From CAZACZ01 sp964483695 (GTDB taxonomy: Bacteria; Deinococcota; Deinococci; Deinococcales; Trueperaceae), in contig CAZACZ010000026.1 in NCBI GenBank assembly GCA_964483695.1, forward strand, positions 1-37,800: a stretch of 37,800 nucleotides of DNA. The letters run 5' to 3'. Numbering within the stretch: position 1 is the first letter of the stretch; each line of letters opens with the position of its first letter. The notes beneath the pieces were generated by a model. The model saw nothing but the letters and a program-made list of their open reading frames with translations, was not told the DNA's origin and did not search any database. Shown here piece after piece: positions 6,669-13,785 of the stretch. A program made the position numbers and the translations under genes.

Positions 6669-6803
6669 TCAGCTGTGGCGGCCGCTGGCGGGACGCTGCG
6701 ACCAGCGTTCCAGCACCGCTCGTTCTGCGCGGATGGCGCGTGCCCGCAAGCGCACTTGCCGGGCTCCCAGCGCGATCCGGACGTTCCTGATCCAACGGAG
6801 CAT
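6669..6803 (-). CDS. Possible small basic protein (44 residues)
   Basis: I do not recognise a family. The 44 residues are rich in arginine, with an amphipathic pattern MLRWIRNVRIALGARQVRLR followed by ARAIRAERAVLERW. The reason to list it is its start: AGGGAGG lies 6 nt before the ATG at 6803, one of the best Shine-Dalgarno sequences in the window, in a 398-bp stretch otherwise free of genes. It is read in the same direction as the upstream exporter pair (which ends at 6979) and could be its distal gene. A perfect hairpin follows. It could still be chance in GC-rich DNA. The rest of 6581-6978 shows nothing else I can support. Confidence 0.4.
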   Translation of the reverse strand: MLRWIRNVRIALGARQVRLRARAIRAERAVLERWSQRPASGRHS

Positions 6804-6978
6804 CGCTTGCCTCCCTGCGCGCGCCCTCGAAGGGGTTCGGCCGCCGCCGCGGGGACACCGCAGCGCGGCCGGCGCCGCAGGTCGCCGAGCGGCGCGCGCC
6901 AAAGGCAGATTCTGCTCCGCCGCGGGCGAACGGTGTGTGTCCCATGAGACCGACCGAGGCCCGCGGAAGGTGTAGCCG

Positions 6979-8760
6979 TTACGCCACTGCGGCCGCCGGC
7001 GCCTCGCTCGGCGCCCACGTCACCAACTCCGGGAACGCGGCCGTGACGTCGGCCAGCGTGCCCTGCGCCACCACCCTCCCCTCGTCCAGCACCACGATGC
7101 GATCGGCGCGCTCGAGCGCCACCCGACGGTGCGACACCACCAGGCACGTCGCCTCGGTGCCGGCGAACAGACCGTCCCACAAGCGCTGTTCGGTCTCCAC
7201 GTCGAGGGCGCTGGAGACGTCGTCGAACACCAGGACCTCCGCGCCGCGCAGCAGCATCCGCGCCGTCGCGGCGCGTTGCACCTGGCCGCCCGAGAGCCGC
7301 ACGCCACGCGTCCCGACTTCGGTGGCGAGCCCCTGGTGCAGCGCCGCCACGTCCGGCGCCATGACCGCGAGGTCGAGGACGCGCGCCACCGCGTCGTCGT
7401 CGGCGCCGTCTCCGAGCACGATGTTCTCGCGCAGCGAGTCGCTGAACAACCGAGGCACCTGACTGGTGTAGGCGGTGCGCGGCGGCACGAAGAAGGTGGC
7501 AGGATCGTCGACCACCGTGCCGTTCCAGCGGATCTCGCCTTCGCTCTTCGGCAACAGGCCGAGCAGCACGCGCAGCAGCGTGGTCTTCCCCGAGCCGATG
7601 CGGCCCGTGATCACCACGAACTCGCCGCGGCGGATCTCGAAGCTGACGTCCTCGAGCCCCTCTGCGGCATCGGGGTGGCGGTAGCCGAGCCGTTCGACCG
7701 TCAACGAGCGGAACGGTTCTGCCGCCTTGACGGCCGGGCGGAACGGCGCGTTGGGTCGCTCGAGCGCCAACGCCTCCGGCGTCACCAGCGCCTCGACGGG
7801 CGCGTCGACCATCAGCCGGCCAAGGCGTTCGTACGCCACACCGGTGCGCTTGTGCTGCACGAACATCAAGCCCATGAACGACATGATGCCGGTCAGGCGC
7901 GGTAGGTAGGTGACGAACAGCGCGAAGTCGCCGACGGTGAAGCTGCCGCTCTTCAGCGACGACGCGCCGATGAGCAGGATGATGCCGGTGGCGACGTTGA
8001 CCATGTTGTCGGTGACGCTGCGGAACATCTCGGTGAGCAGCGTGTCCTTCAGCGCCCGGCCGCGGCGATGATCGTTGAGCCGCTCGAAGTGCCGCAGCAC
8101 GCTCGCCTCCCGGCCCGACGCCTTCACCGCCTGGACGCTGCCGAAGGTCTCGCCGAGGAAGTCGGTGACGCGGCTGGTGGCTTCACGGCTGGCGCGGCGG
8201 GCGTTGCGGATGTGGGGCCTCAGGGCGTTCGTCATCAGCACCGTCAGCGCCAGCGGCACGCACGCCAGCACGGTCATGCCGGGGTGGATCGCCAGCATCA
8301 CCGCCAACGCCACCAGCGCGTAGGCGGCGAACCCCCAGAAGTCGGCCCAGTTCTCGACGTACTCGCCGACGTCGTTGACGTCGTCGCGGAAGCGGGTCAC
8401 GGCCTCGCTGGGCGAGTCCGGCAGGCGCCTCGAGCCGGCGGCGGTCATGAGGTACCCGAGGATGCGGTTGCGCAGGTGCAGCGTCACCTCGAGCCAGTAG
8501 CTGACCCAGGTGTAGATGCCCCCGACGAAGAAGCCGATGCGGCCCACGTCGAGGGTCAGGGCCAGCGCCAGGTAGGTCCACGGTCCCCAACCGGCCGCGG
8601 TGGCGCCCGACAGGGCGTCGAACAGGCCGCGGACGAGCAGGCCGGTGAGCACCGGCAGGGCGTGGATGACGAGCCAGAACAGGCTCGTCACCACGAACAG
8701 CCAGCGTCGCTGCCGCACCAGGAGCCTGGTCAGGCGCAGCGGGTTGGTCGAGAAGGTCAC
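6979..8760 (-). CDS. ABC exporter subunit with degenerate catalytic site (second half of heterodimer)
   Basis: The 593-residue half-transporter has an N-terminal six-helix exporter domain (about residues 20-320) and a C-terminal ATPase. Walker A reads GRIGSGKTT, the signature is intact LSGGQ, and the H-loop histidine is present (VVSHRR). Walker B reads VLVFDDVSSALD: the catalytic glutamate is replaced by aspartate. Its partner has the glutamate but a degenerate signature, so together they fit the asymmetric heterodimers of the BmrCD, LmrCD and TM287/288 type, in which one ATP site is non-catalytic. It likely exports drugs or lipids. The GTG start at 8760 overlaps the partner's TGA by 4 nt, so the two are coupled. 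Confidence 0.9.
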   Translation of the reverse strand: MTFSTNPLRLTRLLVRQRRWLFVVTSLFWLVIHALPVLTGLLVRGLFDALSGATAAGWGPWTYLALALTLDVGRIGFFVGGIYTWVSYWLEVTLHLRNRILGYLMTAAGSRRLPDSPSEAVTRFRDDVNDVGEYVENWADFWGFAAYALVALAVMLAIHPGMTVLACVPLALTVLMTNALRPHIRNARRASREATSRVTDFLGETFGSVQAVKASGREASVLRHFERLNDHRRGRALKDTLLTEMFRSVTDNMVNVATGIILLIGASSLKSGSFTVGDFALFVTYLPRLTGIMSFMGLMFVQHKRTGVAYERLGRLMVDAPVEALVTPEALALERPNAPFRPAVKAAEPFRSLTVERLGYRHPDAAEGLEDVSFEIRRGEFVVITGRIGSGKTTLLRVLLGLLPKSEGEIRWNGTVVDDPATFFVPPRTAYTSQVPRLFSDSLRENIVLGDGADDDAVARVLDLAVMAPDVAALHQGLATEVGTRGVRLSGGQVQRAATARMLLRGAEVLVFDDVSSALDVETEQRLWDGLFAGTEATCLVVSHRRVALERADRIVVLDEGRVVAQGTLADVTAAFPELVTWAPSEAPAAAVA

Positions 8761-10598
8761 GCGAGGTCCTCCAGCAGGTCGGCGTCGGCCACGACCGCGG
8801 TAGCAGCGCGGCCGGCGACGTTGAGGTCGAGCGCCAGCGCGGCGCGGCGCAGGCGGGCGTAGCGCGAGGTGGGGTCGGCGGCGAGGCGCTCGCGCGCGCC
8901 GACCTCCGCCACCCGACCGTCCTCCATCACCAGGATCTTGTCGACGCGCTCGACCGTCTCGAGACGGTGCGCGATGACGATGGCGGTTCGGCCTCGCAGC
9001 AGCCGCTCCATGGCGGCTTCGAGGCGCCGCTCGGTGATCGGGTCGAGGCGCGACGACGGTTCGTCCAGCACCACCAGGCCAGGGTCCTTCAGGAACACGC
9101 GCGCGAACGCGATCAGCTGCGCCTCGCCGGCGGAGAGGTTGCGCCCGCCCGAGTCGAGCTCGGTGTCGAGGCCGGCGTCGTGCTGCGCCAGCCAGGCGTC
9201 GAGGCCGAGCTCGTGCAGCACGGCCAGGATGCGCGCGTCGTCGACGTCGGGGTCGAAGAAGGTGAGGTTGTCGCGCAGCGTTCCCCGGAACAGCTGCACG
9301 TCCTGCGTCACCAGTCCGACGCGGGCGCGCAGATGCGCGAGGTCGGCGGCGCGGGCGTCCACGCCCGACAGCGTCACGCGCCCGGAGGTGGGGTCGTAGA
9401 GCCGGAACAGCAGCCGCGTGAGGGTGGTCTTGCCCGATCCGGTCCGGCCCAGCAGCCCCAAGCGCTCCCCTGGCGCCACCTCGAACGACACGCCCTTGAG
9501 CGTCAGCTGGTCGGCGCGGGCATCGAGGTAATGGAAGCTGACGTCCTCGAAGCGCACCCCGATGGCCCCGTCGGGCACGCGCGCACTGCCGCCGGCCGGC
9601 AGGGCCGAGGTGGTGGCGAACAACTCGCCGATGCGCCCGACGCCGGCCGCCGCCTTCTGCAACTCCTGCAACTGCTGCGTGATCTGCTCGATCGGGTTCT
9701 GGAGCATGAACAGGTACTGGAACACCATGTACGCCGCCCCGACCGTCAACTCCCCGCTTCGGACCAGCACGATCGAGGTTCCCAGCGTCACCGCCAACCC
9801 CACCACGAACAGCCCGTAGCTCGACAACCACACGATCGAGCGCAGCATCCAGGCGCGCCGCGTGTCGTGGTAGACGCCGCGCATCACGTCGCCGAAGCGG
9901 TGCATGGTGTAGCCGCCTGCGCCGTTGGCGCGCAGGTCGTCCATCCCCTGCAAGCGCTCCTCGATGAAGCCGAACAGCCGCGCGTTGGCTTCGCGTTCCA
10001 GCTTGGTGGCGGGGACGCCGGCGCGACGGGTGAGCGTCAGCACCACCACCTCCAGCACGACGAAGGCGCTGAGCGCCATGCCCATCCAGCGGTTCTCGAG
10101 CCACAACGCCACCAGGATCCCCGCCAGCAACAGCAGCCCACCGAACACCCGCACCGAGAACTGCGACAGGAAGTTCGAGAGGCTGGTGACGTCGCCGTCG
10201 ATGCGCTCGATCATCTCGCCGGAGGTGCGGGCGTTGTGGAACCCCATGTCGAGGTCGAGCGTGTGGCGCGTGAGGTCGCGCCGAACGAGGTTGGTGGCCG
10301 TCCAGCCGACGGCGGCGGCGACGTAGGTGGCGGCAGCGTTCAGGACCTGCGTCAACACCGCGGCCGCCAGGAACGCCAGCGCCAACGTGGTCAGCAGCCG
10401 CGCCTCTGCACCGCCGAGTGCGCCGTCGATGAACCGGCGAAGCAGCTGGGGCACGAGCAGCTGCAAGCCGATGGCGGCCAGCAGCAGCCCGGCCATCAAC
10501 GCCGCCATGGCGCGTTGCGGGGCCAGGTACTTGGCGAGCAGGCCTGCCATGGAAGGCACCGACGGGCGTAGGCCCTGCGCTTGGGTTGGTGTGGTCAT
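8757..10598 (-). CDS. ABC exporter subunit with catalytic glutamate (first half of heterodimer)
   Basis: The 613-residue half-transporter has an exporter membrane domain (about residues 20-330) and an ATPase domain: Walker A GRTGSGKTT, Walker B LVVLDEPSSRLD with the catalytic glutamate, and H-loop IVIAHRLE. Its signature is degenerate, LSAGE instead of LSGGQ, which pairs with the aspartate-substituted Walker B of the partner to form the silent ATP site. The ATG at 10598 is preceded by GAGAGG. About 270 nt of leader lie between its promoter (10880-10908) and the start, holding a 26-codon ORF and an intrinsic terminator, so expression is probably set by attenuation. It lies between thiB and thiP on the opposite strand with no visible link to thiamine. 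Confidence 0.9.
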   Translation of the reverse strand: MTTPTQAQGLRPSVPSMAGLLAKYLAPQRAMAALMAGLLLAAIGLQLLVPQLLRRFIDGALGGAEARLLTTLALAFLAAAVLTQVLNAAATYVAAAVGWTATNLVRRDLTRHTLDLDMGFHNARTSGEMIERIDGDVTSLSNFLSQFSVRVFGGLLLLAGILVALWLENRWMGMALSAFVVLEVVVLTLTRRAGVPATKLEREANARLFGFIEERLQGMDDLRANGAGGYTMHRFGDVMRGVYHDTRRAWMLRSIVWLSSYGLFVVGLAVTLGTSIVLVRSGELTVGAAYMVFQYLFMLQNPIEQITQQLQELQKAAAGVGRIGELFATTSALPAGGSARVPDGAIGVRFEDVSFHYLDARADQLTLKGVSFEVAPGERLGLLGRTGSGKTTLTRLLFRLYDPTSGRVTLSGVDARAADLAHLRARVGLVTQDVQLFRGTLRDNLTFFDPDVDDARILAVLHELGLDAWLAQHDAGLDTELDSGGRNLSAGEAQLIAFARVFLKDPGLVVLDEPSSRLDPITERRLEAAMERLLRGRTAIVIAHRLETVERVDKILVMEDGRVAEVGARERLAADPTSRYARLRRAALALDLNVAGRAATAVVADADLLEDLA

Positions 10599-10719
10599 CG
10601 TCGCCTCTCGAGAGGGCTCGCGGTTCGGGCCGCGGGAAGCGGGGTCTGAGGTTCGGCTGGTGGGTTCGTGCCCTTCCGGGGTTCCTCTCGGCTCCGCGTG
10701 CGGAGGCCATCAACGAGAA

Positions 10720-10755
10720 CGACCGTGGGCTCCTTCTGGGGGCTGCCCACGGTCG
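10720..10755 (-). terminator. Intrinsic terminator in the exporter leader (candidate attenuator)
   Basis: On the minus strand an 11-bp perfect stem (CGACCGTGGGC, 10755-10745, with GCCCACGGTCG, 10730-10720) is followed by TTCTCGTTG. It lies between the leader ORF (stop at 10789) and the exporter start at 10598. A 14-nt palindrome TCGCTTCGAAGCGA precedes it at about 10759-10772. I did not find a convincing single antiterminator partner. Confidence 0.7.
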
Positions 10756-10788
10756 CGTCGCTTCGAAGCGATTGTCGCGAGACGACGT

Positions 10789-10869
10789 CTAGGCAGACCA
10801 CTCCCCGGGCACGGCGACGCCGAGCGGAGCCGCGAAGACCAGGTAGGTGCGGGGGCGGAAGCTTGCCAT
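10789..10869 (-). CDS. 26-residue leader peptide ahead of ABC exporter
   Basis: An ATG at 10869 only about 4 nt after the predicted transcription start opens a 26-codon frame ending in TAG. The peptide starts MASFRPRTYLVF, has a hydrophobic middle (FAAPLGVAV) and ends PGEWSA; it resembles no family I know. It has no ribosome site but would be near the mRNA 5' end. It is followed by an intrinsic terminator and then the exporter genes. In B. subtilis the bmrCD exporter is controlled by a translated leader (bmrB) with drug-sensitive attenuation; an analogous role is inferred here from layout only. Confidence 0.5.
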   Translation of the reverse strand: MASFRPRTYLVFAAPLGVAVPGEWSA

Positions 10870-10879
10870 GACCGGCACG

Positions 10880-10908
10880 ACTGTAGCCGAGCCGACGTTC
10901 CTTGTCAA
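10880..10908 (-). promoter_or_regulatory. Strong promoter of the exporter operon
   Basis: On the minus strand TTGACA (10908-10903), a 17-bp spacer and TACAGT (10885-10880) match the sigma-70 consensus very well. The start of transcription falls near 10873, giving a leader of about 275 nt before the first exporter gene. Confidence 0.8.
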
Positions 10909-10964
10909 TCCCCCGTACCGGCTCCGAATCCTCGGCCGGTCGGGGCCCGGTACCGACCCCGTCG

Positions 10965-11005
10965 CGAGGCTCCTGGAGCTTCGGAACGAGGCTCCTGGAG
11001 CTTCG
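10965..11005. repeat. Two tandem palindromic repeats upstream of thiP
   Basis: The 19-bp sequence CGAGGCTCCTGGAGCTTCG occurs twice without change (10965-10983 and 10987-11005), a period of 22 bp or two helical turns. Each copy is a near-perfect inverted repeat around a central T. The second ends just before where a -35 would be expected for the thiP promoter, which lacks one. This fits an activator or repressor operator; the regulator is unknown. The rest of 10599-11041 holds the exporter leader described separately. Confidence 0.6.
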
Positions 11006-11029
11006 AGGCGAGCCTCCGGCCCGTCCGGG

Positions 11030-11035
11030 TAGACT
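11030..11035 (+). promoter_or_regulatory. -10 box of leaderless promoter for thiP
   Basis: TAGACT is followed by 6 nt and the ATG at 11042. There is no TTGAC-like -35 at 11007-11012; tandem palindromes end at 11005. Confidence 0.6.
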
Positions 11036-11041
11036 CGTGCC

Positions 11042-12640
11042 ATGCGCCGGAGTTGGCTCGGGCACGCCAGCGGCGTCGTCGCCGCGGGGTTCGTCTCGGC
11101 GTTCTTGCTGGTGCCGCTGGGGTGGATCCTGGTTCGCAGCCTGGGCGTCGGCGCGGCGGCCGATCTCGGCGATCCCTTCCTGCGGACGCTGGCGAACCCC
11201 TACTACCGCGAGCGGCTGACCTTCACGCTGCTGCAGGCGCTGGCGTCGACGCTGGTGACGGTGGCGCTTGGGTTGCCGTCCGCGCTGCTGTTCGCCCGCT
11301 ACGCCTTCCGCGGCAAGCGAGCGCTGACCGCGGCGTTCACGGTGCCGTTCGTGATGCCGACGGTGGTGGCCGGCATCGGGTTCCTGGCGTTGGTCGGGCC
11401 TCGCGGCGTCACCGGCGTCGACCTGCGCGACACCCTGGCCGTGGTGCTCCTCGCCCACCTGTTCTTCAACTACGCGGTGGTGGCGCGCCTCGTCGGCGCC
11501 TACCTCGAGGGGGTGGCCCCCCGGGTGGAGCAGGCAGCTGCCACCCTCGGAGCCGGACCGTGGCGCGCGCTCTGGCGGGTGACGCTGCCGTTGGCGGCGC
11601 CGGCGACGCTGGCCGCGGCCGTCCTGGTGTTCCTGTTCTGCTTCACCAGCTTCGGCGTGATCCTCATCCTCGCCCCCGACGCGCGGTTCGCCACGCTGGA
11701 GGTCGAGATCTACCGCCTCACGGCGCGCCTGCTGGAGCTCGACACGGCGGCCGTGCTGGTGCTGGTGCAGCTGGTGGTGGTGGGGGCTGCCAGCTGGGTC
11801 TACACCCGGCTGCAGCGGCGCGTGGCCGTGGTCCTGGCGGGTGGCCCGGCGGCACGGACGCGGCCGCGCGGCGGCGGCTTGGCGCTGTTGAGCGCCAACC
11901 TGACCCTGGCCGCCGCGCTCGTCCTCGCGCCGTTGCTGGCGTTGGCAGCGCAGGCGTTCACCGCGCCCGACGGGGCGTTCCCGTCGCTGGCGAACGTACG
12001 CGCGATGCTCGACGCCCCGCCGTCGATCGGCTACACGTCGCTCGGCAGGGCGCTCGGCAACTCGCTCACCTTCGCCTCGCTGAGCGCCGCCCTCGCCCTT
12101 GCCGTCGGCACCGCGTTCGCCTACGCCGTGGCGCGCGGCGGCTGGCGCGCGCTCGACACCGCCAGCCTCCTGCCGCTCGCCACCAGCCCGGTGACCCTCG
12201 GCTTCGGGTACTTGGTCGCGTACCCGATGCTTGCTACCAGCTTCTGGGGCATCCCGCTGGCGCACGCGCTGGTGGCGTTCCCGTTCGTCGCGCGCACGCT
12301 GTTGCCTGCCTTGCGCGCGCAACCGCGTTCGCTGCTGGGCGCCGCCGCGACGCTCGGCGCCGGGCCGCTGCGCACCTTCGTCCGGGTGGAACTGCCCGCA
12401 CTGGCGCCGTCGTTGTTCACCGCGGCAGCGTTCGCGTTCGCCATCTCGATGGGCGAGTTCGGCGCCAGCCTGCTGCTGGTTCGGCCCGAGTACGCCACCT
12501 TGCCGGTCGCGATCTTCGACCGTCTCGGTCGTCCCGGCCCTACGAACTACGGCGCCGCGCTGGCCCTCTCGTCGGTGCTCATGGTGGTGACGGCCTTGGT
12601 GATGGTGGTCCTGCAACGCCGCGGCCGCACCGAGTTCTGA
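11042..12640 (+). CDS. thiP: Thiamine ABC transporter permease
   Basis: The 532-residue protein is a fused two-domain permease with about twelve membrane helices. Each half has an EAA loop that docks the ATPase: EQAAATLGAGPWRALWRVTLPLA at about residues 161-183 and LGAAATLGAGPLRTFVRVELPALAPS at about 436-461. Length and double layout match ThiP. It carries thiamine delivered by ThiB across the inner membrane, powered by ThiQ. The ATG at 11042 has no ribosome site and sits 6 nt after a TAGACT box, so a leaderless mRNA is likely; no TPP riboswitch precedes it, unlike thiB. It opens the thiP-thiQ-TPK-NUDIX operon. Other fused permeases of iron or spermidine type are the alternative, made unlikely by the neighbours. 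Confidence 0.9.
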   Translation: MRRSWLGHASGVVAAGFVSAFLLVPLGWILVRSLGVGAAADLGDPFLRTLANPYYRERLTFTLLQALASTLVTVALGLPSALLFARYAFRGKRALTAAFTVPFVMPTVVAGIGFLALVGPRGVTGVDLRDTLAVVLLAHLFFNYAVVARLVGAYLEGVAPRVEQAAATLGAGPWRALWRVTLPLAAPATLAAAVLVFLFCFTSFGVILILAPDARFATLEVEIYRLTARLLELDTAAVLVLVQLVVVGAASWVYTRLQRRVAVVLAGGPAARTRPRGGGLALLSANLTLAAALVLAPLLALAAQAFTAPDGAFPSLANVRAMLDAPPSIGYTSLGRALGNSLTFASLSAALALAVGTAFAYAVARGGWRALDTASLLPLATSPVTLGFGYLVAYPMLATSFWGIPLAHALVAFPFVARTLLPALRAQPRSLLGAAATLGAGPLRTFVRVELPALAPSLFTAAAFAFAISMGEFGASLLLVRPEYATLPVAIFDRLGRPGPTNYGAALALSSVLMVVTALVMVVLQRRGRTEF

Positions 12641-12658
12641 GCGCACGAAGCGCGCGGG

Positions 12659-12664
12659 TATGAT
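12659..12664 (+). promoter_or_regulatory. Possible internal -10 box before thiQ
   Basis: TATGAT lies 11 nt before the thiQ ATG in the 35-bp gap after thiP. No -35 is recognisable, and no Shine-Dalgarno sequence is seen for thiQ, so a short-leader internal promoter is possible. Confidence 0.3.
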
Positions 12665-12675
12665 GCGCGCGACGC

Positions 12676-13785
12676 ATGAGCTTGCTCCTCGACGCCCTCA
12701 GCAAGCGCTACGGCGACGTTCGCGCGGTCGACGACGTGACGTTGGCACTGGCCGACGGCGAGACGCTGGCCCTGCTGGGGCCGAGCGGCTGCGGCAAGAG
12801 CACCCTGCTGCGCCTCGCCGCTGGCCTGGAGGCCGCCGACGGGGGGCGCGTGGTGCTGGATGGCGTGGACGTCACCGACCAACCGCCGCAACGCCGGCGC
12901 TTCGGGATGGTGTTCCAGGACTACGCGTTGTTCCCCCACCTCGACGTCGGGCGCAACGTCGGGTTCGGTCTGGTCGAGCAGCGCCAGGTGCCCGAAGCGC
13001 GACGTCGGCGCGTCGCCGAGCTCCTCGCGATGGTCGGCCTCCCCGGGCTGGAGCGCAGGCGCGTCACCGAGTTGTCGGGCGGGCAGCAGCAGCGCGTGGC
13101 GTTGGCTCGTGCGTTGGCGCCACGGCCGAGCGTGCTGCTGCTCGACGAGCCGCTGTCGAACCTCGACGAGGCGCTGCGCACGTCGCTCAAGGAGGAGCTG
13201 CGCGACATCCTCGGCGGCCTCGAGACGCACGCCATCTACGTCACCCACGACCAGACCGAGGCGTTCACCATCGCCGATCGGGTAGCGGTGATGCGCGCCG
13301 GCCGGATCGTGCAGGTGGGCACGCGCGAGGACCTGCTCGAACGACCCGCAAGCGTCTGGCTGGCGCGCTTCCTGGGTCACGCCAACGTGTACGAGACGTC
13401 GCTGGCGACGCGCTTCGCGCACGGTCCGGAACCTAGCTCTGCACCCGCGGCTGCGGCCTGGCTGCTCCGCGCCGACCGCACGCGCCTACGGCCCCGACGC
13501 CCGCATGCGTCGGCCGTCGGCCACGAACCGCCGGCATCGCGCCGCGCGGGACCGGTGGCGGACGACCACGCCCTCTCGTCGGAAGGGACGGCGTTGGTGG
13601 GCGTCACCATCGTCGAGGCGCGCCGCACCGGGATCGCCTGGCGCCTGCGCCTGGCGGTCGACGCCTGGGGGGCCGACGTGGTGTGGGAAGGCTTCGAGCG
13701 CGAACTCCCCGGCCCTCCGGTCGTCGGCGCCGCTTGGGCGCTGCGCGTGACGGCCGACGCATGGCATCCCCTGGAGGCGCCGTGA
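12676..13785 (+). CDS. thiQ: Thiamine ABC transporter ATP-binding protein
   Basis: The 369-residue ATPase has Walker A GPSGCGKST near residue 36, Q-loop VFQDYALFPH, signature LSGGQQQR near 133, Walker B VLLLDEPLSNLD near 155 and H-loop VTHDQ. It powers uptake through ThiP. It is much longer than the classic ThiQ of about 230 residues: residues about 240-369 form an added C-terminal part with an Arg/Pro-rich linker and a TOBE-like beta domain (VTIVEARRTGIAWRLRL), as in spermidine- or maltose-type importers, which may carry a regulatory site. Its TGA overlaps the GTG of the next gene by 4 nt. Thiamine specificity is inferred from thiP and the pyrophosphokinase gene. Confidence 0.9.
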   Translation: MSLLLDALSKRYGDVRAVDDVTLALADGETLALLGPSGCGKSTLLRLAAGLEAADGGRVVLDGVDVTDQPPQRRRFGMVFQDYALFPHLDVGRNVGFGLVEQRQVPEARRRRVAELLAMVGLPGLERRRVTELSGGQQQRVALARALAPRPSVLLLDEPLSNLDEALRTSLKEELRDILGGLETHAIYVTHDQTEAFTIADRVAVMRAGRIVQVGTREDLLERPASVWLARFLGHANVYETSLATRFAHGPEPSSAPAAAAWLLRADRTRLRPRRPHASAVGHEPPASRRAGPVADDHALSSEGTALVGVTIVEARRTGIAWRLRLAVDAWGADVVWEGFERELPGPPVVGAAWALRVTADAWHPLEAP

